Source of the DNA: CAYOHP01 sp964403795 [NCBI: uncultured bacterium]
GTDB taxonomy: Bacteria; Muiribacteriota; UBA6191; CAZXTJ01
DNA length: 45,988 bases
Direction: 5' to 3'
Assembly (NCBI GenBank): GCA_964403795.1
Contig: CAYOHP010000003.1
Span: 1-45,988, forward strand
Below the pieces are notes generated by a model, which worked only from the letters and a program-made list of their open reading frames with translations, made no database searches and was not told the origin of the DNA. The translations under genes and the position numbers were made by a program. Of this stretch, positions 23,581 through 31,626 are shown one piece after another (the stretch's first letter is position 1; every line of letters starts with the position of its first letter).

Positions 23581-25095
23581 TCAGCCGGAGCGGCCACCCG
23601 GGACCACGGCCTCGAGGGTGAGCTCGACCCGGAAGCCGCCCTCGGGGCGGGGTCCGGCGGCCAGCCTGCCGCCCCGGGATTCGGCCCAGCGAGCGGCGCC
23701 TTCCAGGCCGGTGCCGAGCGCCGAGGCGGGCGCCGCGGGGGTCTCTCCCTCCTCCGGGCCGTCGTCGTCGACCACCAGCCGGATGCGCCGCTCCGGATCC
23801 CGGTCGAGGGTCAGGACCACCCGACGGGATCCGGCGTCGCGGGAGTTCTTCAGCAGGTCCGAGAGGATCGCCCTGAGCTCGGCGGCGAAGCCGGCGGGAT
23901 CCTCGATCCCCAGGCTGGCCTCGACCCACTCGCCCCGGGCCAGGGTCAGGCCCGGCAAGGGGGGTGCCGCCAGCAGCGGGTCCAGGAGGTCGGGCCCCAG
24001 CCGGAGGCGATGCCCGTCCAGCCAGCGGGCCGCTTCCCGGGCGAGGTCCAGGGCTGCCTCGTGCGCCTTCTGGAGGTTGGAGGCCGAAAGGTCGGCGGCC
24101 AGGCGCTCGAGGGCGAAGCTGCACGGGCCGATCCGGGCCGCCAACTCGGGAGGTTCGGGAAGGCCTGCCTTGGTGGCGTCCCGGAGCCGGGTCTGCATGG
24201 CAGCCAGGGTCTCCCGCTGTTCGCGACGCTCGAGCCAGGCGAGCGCCGAGGCCGGGTCGCCGCGTTCGACCTCCGAGAGCAGGTTCTTGGTCGGATGCAG
24301 CACCGTCGAATAGAGGTTCGACCAGAACCGGAACCGGGCCGTGAAAGCGTCGCCGGGCGGGGGCTCGGGCCGGGTCGCTTCCCGGCGGGCGGTGACGGCC
24401 ACCGCGAGCACCAGGAGCAGTCCCGGCAGGCCGCGGAAGAGGAGGGCCTCGATCACGGCCAGCAGGGTGAGGCCGGCCCTGGTCCCCAGGACCTTCATGG
24501 CGCGGCCGAGCCCGCCCGGCCAGCCCTCGGGAAGATGGCGGCGCAGCCACCAGAGCAGGAGGAGGAGCCCGAGCGAGGAGTGGAACACGGCCCGGAGGGC
24601 CACGTAGGCCACCGCCAGGAGACCCAGGCGACGAAGCCGGGTGAGGGCGTCCTCGAGGGGTTCGTCGCCCTGGCGGACGGCTTCCGCCAGCGGCGCCCTC
24701 ACCAGGGGATCGATCCCGGGGGTCTCCACCAGGAACTCGACCAGCTCGCGGCGCAGGGCCCGAAGGCGCGGGTCGGTGGTGGACGAGGCCGAGAAGCCCC
24801 AGCGGGCGATCCCGTCGGAGGGGACCTCGCCCGGGACCCCGGGTCCGTGGTGGGCGGCCAGCGACTCGACCAGGGTGCGGATGTTGCGGAGCTCCCGTTG
24901 GTGGCGCCGCGGGAGGTCGCCGGCTTCCAGCGATCGTAGGTTCCGGAGGATCGAGGCCGCCTTGGGCGGGAGCTCGGGCGGGGGCTGCCCCGCTGCCGGG
25001 GCGGCCAGGGCGGCCGGGGCCAGGAGGACCAGGACGAGCCCGACGATCCGCAGGAACGCGCTCACGCCGGCAGCGGACGGGATCGGTCGGGACAC
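23581..25095 (-). CDS. Membrane histidine-kinase-like protein with atypical dimerisation region
   Basis: A 504-residue protein. There is a signal peptide, then a periplasmic helical domain of about 120 residues (residues 35-155). Hydrophobic segments cluster at about 158-185 and 200-235. The C-terminus is a HATPase domain: N-box LLKNSRDAG, G1 VDDDGP, and G2 GTGLEGAARWAESRGGRL. The expected H-box of HisKA is not present. VLHPTKNLLSEVE at about 265-277 is the only His in a comparable position. It is followed by the NtrC gene after 21 bases, so it is probably the sensor. The GTG at 25095 has a TAGACT hexamer 8 bases upstream and no Shine-Dalgarno. A GTG at residue 11 is an alternative start. Confidence 0.75.
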   Translation of the reverse strand: MSRPIPSAAGVSAFLRIVGLVLVLLAPAALAAPAAGQPPPELPPKAASILRNLRSLEAGDLPRRHQRELRNIRTLVESLAAHHGPGVPGEVPSDGIARWGFSASSTTDPRLRALRRELVEFLVETPGIDPLVRAPLAEAVRQGDEPLEDALTRLRRLGLLAVAYVALRAVFHSSLGLLLLLWWLRRHLPEGWPGGLGRAMKVLGTRAGLTLLAVIEALLFRGLPGLLLVLAVAVTARREATRPEPPPGDAFTARFRFWSNLYSTVLHPTKNLLSEVERGDPASALAWLERREQRETLAAMQTRLRDATKAGLPEPPELAARIGPCSFALERLAADLSASNLQKAHEAALDLAREAARWLDGHRLRLGPDLLDPLLAAPPLPGLTLARGEWVEASLGIEDPAGFAAELRAILSDLLKNSRDAGSRRVVLTLDRDPERRIRLVVDDDGPEEGETPAAPASALGTGLEGAARWAESRGGRLAAGPRPEGGFRVELTLEAVVPGGRSG

Positions 25096-25103
25096 GGCCG
25101 GGG

Positions 25104-25109
25104 AGTCTA
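25104..25109 (-). promoter_or_regulatory. -10-like TAGACT for a leaderless transcript
   Basis: On the minus strand, TAGACT lies 8 bases before the GTG at 25095. There is no Shine-Dalgarno and no clear -35 box. Confidence 0.4.
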
Positions 25110-25117
25110 CCGCGACC

Positions 25118-25567
25118 CTACTTCCCTAAGGGCAGGAACGAGCGGAGCCGATCGAGGCCGCCCGTCCGGGTCGTCACCCATCCGTCCCGGGTCGCGTTGA
25201 CGACTGCCACCAGGCTCTCCCCCTGGAAGACGAAGATCACCGAGTCGTTGGTCCGGAAGTAGTTCAGGTCGGCCAGCGGGTTGGCAGTGAAGAAGTCGAT
25301 CACCCGCGCTCCCCCGGAACCGTCATGGCGCCGGACCTTCAGCTCGAACCAGGCGAAGGTCAGGATTCCGGCTTGGATCCAGCTCCCCAGGCTCATGCCG
25401 GGAAGTCCGCTCATGCCCCTGGACTGCGCCGAGTGGACATAGAAGGCCTCCGCGTGGAGAACCGTTCCGCATCCGGGGCAGCGGTAGCCATAGCGTGGGC
25501 GCTCCTCGGGGAAGCGATAGCCCGATCGGGTCTGGCATCGGGCGCAGGGAAGCGAGAGGTCCGGCAT
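25118..25567 (-). CDS. Zinc-ribbon protein, tandem paralogue B
   Basis: A 149-residue protein. The N-terminal zinc ribbon has CARC (residues 8-11) and CPGC (about 30-33), separated by a Phe-Pro-Glu-rich turn. A hydrophobic stretch lies at about 60-75 (WIQAGILTFAWFEL). The C-terminal half is a beta-rich domain that ends in a Trp-Val-Thr-Thr-Arg-x-Gly-Gly turn. It has the same length and layout as the next gene upstream (25580-26029), with matching residues throughout the ribbon (PC-RCQ-R, RY-YRCPGC). The two are a tandem duplication. The gap between them is 12 bases, so they are co-transcribed. Function is unknown; the ribbon could bind metal or nucleic acid. Confidence 0.7.
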   Translation of the reverse strand: MPDLSLPCARCQTRSGYRFPEERPRYGYRCPGCGTVLHAEAFYVHSAQSRGMSGLPGMSLGSWIQAGILTFAWFELKVRRHDGSGGARVIDFFTANPLADLNYFRTNDSVIFVFQGESLVAVVNATRDGWVTTRTGGLDRLRSFLPLGK

Positions 25568-25579
25568 CGGAGTCCCGGC

Positions 25580-26029
25580 TCAATGTTCCATGAAGGGGAC
25601 GAGGGCTGCGGCGCGCCACCACCCCCCGAGGTGTGTGGTGAACCAGGTATCGGCGTCGAGGTTCGAGATCGCGATCAGGGTGTCCTCGCGGTAGACGAGT
25701 CCGAGCTGGACGCCGGACCGGAGGTCGCCGATACCGGCGTCCGCGGACCAGGGGCTGACGGGGATCTCCTGGCGGGTCTCGAGCAGCTCGTCCAGGAGTT
25801 CGAGCCGGAACTCCACGCCGGTCACCTGGCCCGGATCGACGAGCTTCAGGATCCCGGGCAGCGTCCGCTTCTTCCTCGTGATGGTCTGGAACCCGAGCAG
25901 CCGGTAGACCCGGACCTCGAACTCGATCCGACAACCTGGGCAGCGGAATCGGTACCGAGATTCCTCGCTCGGGAAATGGAACCCGGCTCGCTTCTGGCAC
26001 CGGACGCAGGGCAGGGCTAGCTTCGGCAT
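25580..26029 (-). CDS. Zinc-ribbon protein, tandem paralogue A
   Basis: A 149-residue paralogue of the previous entry. The zinc ribbon has CVRC (residues 8-11) and CPGC (about 30-33). The central part contains FQTITRKKRTLPG in place of the partner's hydrophobic stretch, so this copy looks soluble. The C-terminus again ends in a WFTTHLGGWWR turn. The ATG at 26029 was chosen because a CCGGAG ribosome site precedes it and the ribbon lies at the same distance from the start as in the paralogue. The open frame upstream of it overlaps the divergent gene at 26166 and shows no homology to the pair. Function is unknown. Confidence 0.7.
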   Translation of the reverse strand: MPKLALPCVRCQKRAGFHFPSEESRYRFRCPGCRIEFEVRVYRLLGFQTITRKKRTLPGILKLVDPGQVTGVEFRLELLDELLETRQEIPVSPWSADAGIGDLRSGVQLGLVYREDTLIAISNLDADTWFTTHLGGWWRAAALVPFMEH

Positions 26030-26165
26030 CTCCGGGCTCTCCCCTGGGGCAAGGGTAGCGCCCCCGAACGGTCGAAGCCATCGGTCCGGCCGTGTCGCTC
26101 CGACGATCCCCCCTCGGGAAATCGCGAGGTCCTGCCGATCTCCCATGGGAGGGGTGAGGAGGACC

Positions 26166-27419
26166 ATGGCAGAGGACCGCACTATCGACCTGGGGACGGG
26201 TTACGAGGAGACCGTCGGGATCGCGGAGGCCCTGCGCGAGATCCTGGGCCGGACCCTGACCGGAGGTCCCGAGGCCCTGGCCATCTCCAACGAGGGACCC
26301 GGTTGGTGGACCCTCCGGGACCGGTCGCGGGGCGTCTCCCGGGCCGAGCTGGTGGCGGCCGGCGAGGCGGCCCTGGCGCACCCGGTGCTGGGAGGCGCGG
26401 CCATGGGATGGCTCCGTGCCCTGGCGATCCTGGGGCGGGGAGGGGTGGCGGTCGAACTCCGGTCCGGCGACCTCTTCGCGGAAGTGGTTCCGGGTCCGTC
26501 ACCCCGGCTCGCGCTGGGGGAAGGCCGGGAGCCCGCGGTCCCGGGAACCGTCGTGGTGTTCCGGGGCGCCAGCGCCACCGATGTGCTCACGGCGAGGCGC
26601 TGCTTCCGGTCCCTGGGACGGTCGCGGGTCCTGGCTTCGACCCCCAGGGGAGAGATCCTGGAAGGCGTCGATGGTGCGCCCGCGATCTTCTGGAACGGGC
26701 TCAAGGTCGCCGAGGACCCCAGCCTGCGATTCTCGTACGACCTCCATCCCGGGAGTCCGGTGCCGGCGTCCCCGGGGCGCCGGACCCTGCTCCGGGAGGT
26801 CCGGGCCGTCCTTCTCGCCACCGGCGAGCCCGCGGTGCTCGACCCCCTCGGGCGCGACCTGGCGTCGGGAAGGGTCCCGCTCGAGGTCGGTTCGGCGTCG
26901 CTGCGCGCCCATGTCGAAGGGAAGACCGGGAGGTCGATGGACCGCCTGGGCCTGGCGTCCGGTGCCACCATCCGGGACTCCGGCCGGGGAGGCCGCAGGG
27001 GCTTCCTGCTCGGCCTCGAACCGGCCTCGGGCCGGGCCGATCCGGCCGGGCGGGCCGGGACCGCGGACGAGCTGCGGGTGGTCCCGGTTTCCGAGCTCGG
27101 CCTGCTCGAGCGCAGCGTGTTGGCGCTGTCGGATCCGCTGTTCGAGGTCGGGGGCGGGCGGCCGCGCCGACTCGAGGGGATCGAGATCGTGGAGGGTCTG
27201 CCCGGTCCGTCCTGGGATCGGGAGCGGGGCCTGTTCCGGATCCCCCGGAGCGCCCTGGCCAGCGGCCGCGAGTTCTGCGCCATCCTGCTGCTCGCCCTGA
27301 TCCAGCAGCGGGCCAGCGACGGGCCGGACACCGAGGCCCGGGTGCTGGCCGAACTCCTGGGAAGGCTCGGGCTGCGGGCCGTGGAGACCTTCCGGGTAGG
27401 TCTGCCCTTCGCTGCCTGA
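26166..27419 (+). CDS. Degenerate GHKL/Hsp90-like ATPase-domain protein
   Basis: A 417-residue soluble protein. The ATG follows a GTGAGGAGG ribosome site. The N-terminal 200 residues follow the plan of a GHKL ATPase of the Hsp90/MutL type: EALREILGRTL in the N-box position, LRDRSRGVSRAEL where the D-x-G-x-G loop should be, then GGAAMGWLRALAILGRGGVAVEL as a lid and helix like that of Hsp90. Key Asn and Asp residues are not retained, so ATP binding is doubtful. The remaining part is mixed alpha/beta with no recognised motif. It is followed after 64 bases by the pseudokinase gene and may work with it. The family assignment is inference. Confidence 0.55.
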   Translation: MAEDRTIDLGTGYEETVGIAEALREILGRTLTGGPEALAISNEGPGWWTLRDRSRGVSRAELVAAGEAALAHPVLGGAAMGWLRALAILGRGGVAVELRSGDLFAEVVPGPSPRLALGEGREPAVPGTVVVFRGASATDVLTARRCFRSLGRSRVLASTPRGEILEGVDGAPAIFWNGLKVAEDPSLRFSYDLHPGSPVPASPGRRTLLREVRAVLLATGEPAVLDPLGRDLASGRVPLEVGSASLRAHVEGKTGRSMDRLGLASGATIRDSGRGGRRGFLLGLEPASGRADPAGRAGTADELRVVPVSELGLLERSVLALSDPLFEVGGGRPRRLEGIEIVEGLPGPSWDRERGLFRIPRSALASGREFCAILLLALIQQRASDGPDTEARVLAELLGRLGLRAVETFRVGLPFAA

Positions 27420-27483
27420 TCCGGCTCGCCACCCTGGTCCTCGGCCTCTGCTAGGCTGGAGGCCCAGGGAAGGGCGGCGACCC

Positions 27484-30400
27484 ATGCACCCCGGACTCGA
27501 CGACGGACCCGCCAAGACCGCGTCCGACAGCCTGCCGGTCGGATATCTGGTCGACTCCGTCTTGCTCGTGGCCCGGCTGGAGAGCGGCCTGCCAGGGCGG
27601 TTGGACACCAACACCTACCTTGCGATCGACCAGGAATCGCTCGAGGAGCGGGTCGTCCAGGTGGTTCCGGGAGCCGCCCGGGAGGCGGAAACCTACTCCC
27701 GGTCGGTGGAGACCCTGGCTCGGGTCCGGCCTTCCGTGGTCCCGAAGGTAATGGGTGGCGGTCGAACCCACGGGGGTCACTTCTACCTGGTGAGCGAACG
27801 GGCCTCCGGAATCGCCCTCGATCGTCTGGTCCGCGGCGCCAGGCTCTCGCAGTCCACCCTGATCGACCTGGTCCATCGGGTGGTGGACGGGGTCTCGGAG
27901 CTCCATGCAGCCGGACTCCATCATGGCGACCTCAGTCCTGCCAACGTGCTGGTCGAAGGCGACGACCGGCTCTGGCTCACGGGGATCCGGCCCCATCCCT
28001 TCGCCGTCCCGGAGAGTTCGGTCGCTCCCACCCACCCCGCGGCCCGCTATGCCCCTCCGGAGTGGTACGAGCTGGGGATCGCTTCCCAGGCCGGCGACGT
28101 CTTCTCGCTGGGGCTCACCATCGCCGAACTCTTCCTCGGATATCCGCTCCTCCCTTCGGCCACGGTGGACGAGCTCATCTCCATGCATGGGAACCTGGTG
28201 ACCCGGAAGGACGCCATCCTGGCCTGGGACGAGCGCCTTCCCGTCTCCCTGCGGGAACTCGTTGCCAGGATGATCGAGGTCGACTGGAAGGTGAGGCCTG
28301 CGAGCGCGCTGGAGGTTCGGCAGGAGGTCTCGTCCCTCCTGCCCCGCGAGCCTAGGGCCCAGGGGCGGGTCCGTCCCGACCTGGCGGCCCGGCGCCGCAG
28401 TCTGCTGGCCTCCACCCACAAGAAGTCCCTGGCGAGGGCGGTCCGGTCCCAGCGCAAGGGTCGAAGCCTCGAGGCGGCATCGCACCTCCATGAGGCGGTC
28501 CGGCACCTGGAGACCGGCGCGGGGGAGCGCACTCCCCGGACCCTGGCCCGGACCCTGACCGAGGTCCTCTGGTCCACCTTCCTGGCGCCTTCCGCCCGGG
28601 AGGCCACCATGGACCGTCGCCTCCGGGAGGCGACGGTCCTGCTCCTGTACCGGACCGCGGCCCAGCTCGGCTCCCGCCTCCTGGTGACCCTCGCCCTGAC
28701 CCGACTGGCCCGCGTCACCCGCCCTCACGGCCCGGTCGAACCCCTGCTGCCGCCTCCGGAGGATCCGAGGATCCTGCGGCTCGACATCGCGGAGATCGTC
28801 GAGCGTCTGCATCGGTACCCCTTTGATGCCAAGCTGCAGCTCGCCCTGGCCTGTCTCTCCGAGACGCCCCACGGACCTCTCCCCGGGTCGGTGTCCGAGT
28901 TCCGGTTCCGACTCTTCCAGGAGCACGGCTTGCCGGTCTCGGCCCTGGGGACGGTGCTCCGACCACCTCAGGACCCGGCCGCCTTGCCCGCCTGGCTCGA
29001 ACGCCTCGCCGGACTCGTGCAGGAGGCTCGCGGCGGTGCCGCGTCCCCCCCGAAGGTCCCGCGGGAGCGAGCGGCGACCGGGGCATTCATGGCCTCCAGA
29101 GCCGAGAACGCGACCGATCCGCCGGAACTCCGGGAGATCCGCCGGTTGATCGACGAGGCGCCGATCGGCCGACGGTCCGAGATCCCGGCACCCACCCCGA
29201 GCCGGGTCTCCCGGGCCAGCGTGCTCGACCTGATCGGGATCCCGGTCATCGAGCTGCCCGGCCACGTCCTGACGCCCCCGCCCGGTCCCCCCCCGAGCGA
29301 GCCGCCGAAGGATCCCGAGTCCGTCCCGCGGGGCGGTCGGACCCGGGCCAGCATGCTCGATCTGGTGCTGCCCGACCTGACCTCCGAGCCTTCCGGAAGC
29401 GAGGCTCCGGCTGCTCCATCCCGTTCACCCAGCCCGCGGACCACCGGCCAGGTGGCCATGACGGGCGCCTTCCAGTCGCTGCTGGCCGAGGGACGGACCC
29501 AGGAAGCCCTGGACCTGGTCCACGCCCTGACCCGTTCGGGAGCGCTGGTGGACGAGGCCTCCCGCCGGGCCCTCCATGGGGACCTCTGCCGGAACCTCTG
29601 GCTGCCTTTCGTCTCCGGATCCAAGGACACGGCTTGCGAATCCTGGTGTCGGATCCGGGCCCTGGCCCTCGAGACCGGCTTCGGAAACCTTGTCGACCTC
29701 ACGGATCGGCTCCTGGTGGCCCTTCTCCGCGAGGAGGACGGACGCGAGGAACTCCATCGCCTGGCGCGGTCGCATCCGACCTCCCTGGCGTTCCTGGAGT
29801 CTGTGCATGGCGTGAAGGAGGGAGGCGAAGCCTCCGCATCCCGCTTGTGCCAGCTCGGATGGCAGTACCTCGCGCGGGGCGAGCCGATGCCGGCGATGAG
29901 GGTCTTCATCGAGGCCCGCTCGATGGTCGGGGAGGCGGATCCCGTGGTCGACGGCCTCGCCGCGGCCGAGACCCGGATCCGGACCCAGTTCGACGCGGCC
30001 GAGGCCTTCCGCAAGCTCGCCGCCACGACCGAAGGGGCGAAGCCGGAGGACGAGATCCAGGCCCTCGAGGGCCTGCTGGAGGAGTTCCCGAACTTCCTTC
30101 CCGCCCTGGAACGGATGTCGGAGCTGTTCGCGGCCCTGGGCGGCGGACCCCGCCAGGCCAGGATCGACCTCGAGATCGGGAGACGGAGGCTGCTCCGGGG
30201 CGAGGGCGGATCCGCCGCCAAGCGGTTCCGGGCCGTGCTGGGGATCGATCCGAGATCCGACGAGGCCCTGCTCCATCTGGTGGCGTTCCGGCTGCCGGGA
30301 TTCGGGAGCGCTGGCGGAGTGCGGGAGCTGAGGGTCCAGGTGCTCGAGCGCGAAGGTCTGTTCTCGGCCGCGGTCCATCACCTCCGGATGGGCCTACGGG

Positions 30401-30522
30401 GAGGAGCCTCGGATCGACCGGTCCTGAAGAGCCTGGTCGACCTCGGGGCCAAGGCCGGCCTCGACACCGCACCCTACCTCCTGGAGCTGGCCCTCCTGGC
30501 CCAGGCCGAGGGCCAGGAATAG
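27484..30522 (+). CDS. Large Ser/Thr pseudokinase with TPR-like C-terminus
   Basis: A 1012-residue protein. Residues 20-300 follow a Hanks kinase fold: HGDLSPANVL at 147-156 keeps the catalytic-loop Asp149, and a YAPPEWYELG segment matches APE. The ATP-anchoring Lys is absent (VVQVVPG) and DFG is replaced by Thr166-Gly-Ile168, so it is probably inactive. A helical region (about 310-490) leads to a disordered Pro/Ser-rich linker (520-655) with two RASxLDL motifs (starting at 577 and 621) and two TGAF motifs. The last 350 residues are helical pairs like tetratricopeptide repeats. The frame continues past its amber stop for 35 coding-like codons to 30630. An intact kinase is convergent at 30677. 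Confidence 0.8.
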   Translation: MHPGLDDGPAKTASDSLPVGYLVDSVLLVARLESGLPGRLDTNTYLAIDQESLEERVVQVVPGAAREAETYSRSVETLARVRPSVVPKVMGGGRTHGGHFYLVSERASGIALDRLVRGARLSQSTLIDLVHRVVDGVSELHAAGLHHGDLSPANVLVEGDDRLWLTGIRPHPFAVPESSVAPTHPAARYAPPEWYELGIASQAGDVFSLGLTIAELFLGYPLLPSATVDELISMHGNLVTRKDAILAWDERLPVSLRELVARMIEVDWKVRPASALEVRQEVSSLLPREPRAQGRVRPDLAARRRSLLASTHKKSLARAVRSQRKGRSLEAASHLHEAVRHLETGAGERTPRTLARTLTEVLWSTFLAPSAREATMDRRLREATVLLLYRTAAQLGSRLLVTLALTRLARVTRPHGPVEPLLPPPEDPRILRLDIAEIVERLHRYPFDAKLQLALACLSETPHGPLPGSVSEFRFRLFQEHGLPVSALGTVLRPPQDPAALPAWLERLAGLVQEARGGAASPPKVPRERAATGAFMASRAENATDPPELREIRRLIDEAPIGRRSEIPAPTPSRVSRASVLDLIGIPVIELPGHVLTPPPGPPPSEPPKDPESVPRGGRTRASMLDLVLPDLTSEPSGSEAPAAPSRSPSPRTTGQVAMTGAFQSLLAEGRTQEALDLVHALTRSGALVDEASRRALHGDLCRNLWLPFVSGSKDTACESWCRIRALALETGFGNLVDLTDRLLVALLREEDGREELHRLARSHPTSLAFLESVHGVKEGGEASASRLCQLGWQYLARGEPMPAMRVFIEARSMVGEADPVVDGLAAAETRIRTQFDAAEAFRKLAATTEGAKPEDEIQALEGLLEEFPNFLPALERMSELFAALGGGPRQARIDLEIGRRRLLRGEGGSAAKRFRAVLGIDPRSDEALLHLVAFRLPGFGSAGGVRELRVQVLEREGLFSAAVHHLRMGLRGGASDRPVLKSLVDLGAKAGLDTAPYLLELALLAQAEGQE

Positions 30523-30630
30523 GAAGCACGGCGCCTGGTGGACCAGGCCAGGGCCAAGACCCTGAACACCGCGGCGACCCGCCAGCGCATCGAGGCCAGT
30601 CCCGAGCTGGCGAGGTTGGTGCAGGTCTAG
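30520..30630 (+). other. In-frame continuation beyond an amber stop
   Basis: After TAG at 30520-30522 the same frame stays open for 35 codons, ending at a second TAG (30628-30630). The translated stretch (EARRLVDQARAKTL and onwards) has strong G/C at third positions and fits the preceding helical repeat. The stop may be a nonsense mutation, a sequence error, or a site of readthrough. Confidence 0.6.
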
Positions 30631-30676
30631 GATTCCGGTGCCGGGTCCGCCGCCTCGCGGGGAGCCGGATCGAACC

Positions 30677-31546
30677 TCAGGTGGCTCGAAGCGGTGGGCG
30701 GGAGAGGGGGGCGATCGCGGCGGCGAACCCGTCGAGGGCCCGCTGGAAGGCCTCGGCATCCTGGTAGCGCTCGTCCGGTCGCTTGGCCATGGCCTTCTGG
30801 ACGATGCGATCCAGCCCGCGGGGTGTGCCGCGTCGGACCTGCGAGGGCAGCGGGATCGCGGCCTCCACATGGGCCTTCATCACTTCGAGGGTCGATCCTC
30901 CGGTGTAGGGGACCTTGCCGGTGAGCATCTCGAACAGGAGGACCCCCACGGAGTACAGGTCGGAACGGGCATCGGCCTCCTGTCCCAGGATGCGTTCGGG
31001 CGCCAGGAAACCCGGGGTGCCCACCAGGCGACCCTGGGCAGTGCGCCGCGGACCCTCCCCCCGGGCCAGACCGAAGTCGATGAGCCGCGGGGTCGCGCCC
31101 CCTTCCAGGAGGATGTTCTCGCTCTTGAGGTCGCGGTGGAGGATGCCTGCCCGGTGGACCGCCTCGAGCGCCACGAGCGTCTGGCGGGCCAGGGACACGG
31201 CGCGTTCCGGGAGGAAGGGACCGCCCACCTCGAGTTCCTGCAGGATGCTGGGACCGTCGATGAACTCGTAGACCAGGTAGAGGAGGTTCTGCTCCTCGCC
31301 CCACTCGATCAGGCGGACCACACCGGGATGCCGGATCCGGGAGAGGGCCGCGACCTCGTCGCCGAACCGCAACCGCGCCGAGGGATCCGCCATGTGTTCG
31401 TCCGAGAGGAGCTTGACCGCCACCCGGGTCCGGGTGGGGCGGAAGAGGGCTCCGTAGACCAGCGAGGTCCCGCCGCGTCCCAGCGGCGTCTCGTCCAGGA
31501 GGATGCGTTCGTCGGGTCCCAGGGTGCGGGCGATCCTGAGCGGCAT
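30677..31546 (-). CDS. Soluble Hanks-type Ser/Thr protein kinase
   Basis: A 289-residue stand-alone kinase domain with every catalytic element: glycine loop LGRGGTSLVYG, VAVKLL Lys, an HRDLKSENIL catalytic loop, DFGLA, a GTPGFLAPE activation segment, and the DLYSVGVLLFEMLTG helix. It has no membrane helix or extra sensor domain, so it acts in the cytoplasm. The ATG follows GGAGGCG. It is divergent from the membrane kinase gene at 31627 and convergent with the pseudokinase gene. The pseudokinase could be its activator, scaffold or substrate, by inference only. Its length is the bare minimum for the family. Confidence 0.93.
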   Translation of the reverse strand: MPLRIARTLGPDERILLDETPLGRGGTSLVYGALFRPTRTRVAVKLLSDEHMADPSARLRFGDEVAALSRIRHPGVVRLIEWGEEQNLLYLVYEFIDGPSILQELEVGGPFLPERAVSLARQTLVALEAVHRAGILHRDLKSENILLEGGATPRLIDFGLARGEGPRRTAQGRLVGTPGFLAPERILGQEADARSDLYSVGVLLFEMLTGKVPYTGGSTLEVMKAHVEAAIPLPSQVRRGTPRGLDRIVQKAMAKRPDERYQDAEAFQRALDGFAAAIAPLSRPPLRAT

Positions 31547-31626
31547 GGCGCCTCCACAGTGCCCAGGTAGGGGCGAGGATTCAAGGCGGGAGGCCCGGTC
31601 GCCCCCCGCTCTGGCACTCTCTCGGC

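Noticed and set aside
18236-24939. Very long plus-strand open frames (over 890 and 1350 codons) opposite the four-gene cluster
   Set aside because: They mirror genes with clear kinase and NtrC motifs; the long open frames follow from high GC, which makes stops rare.
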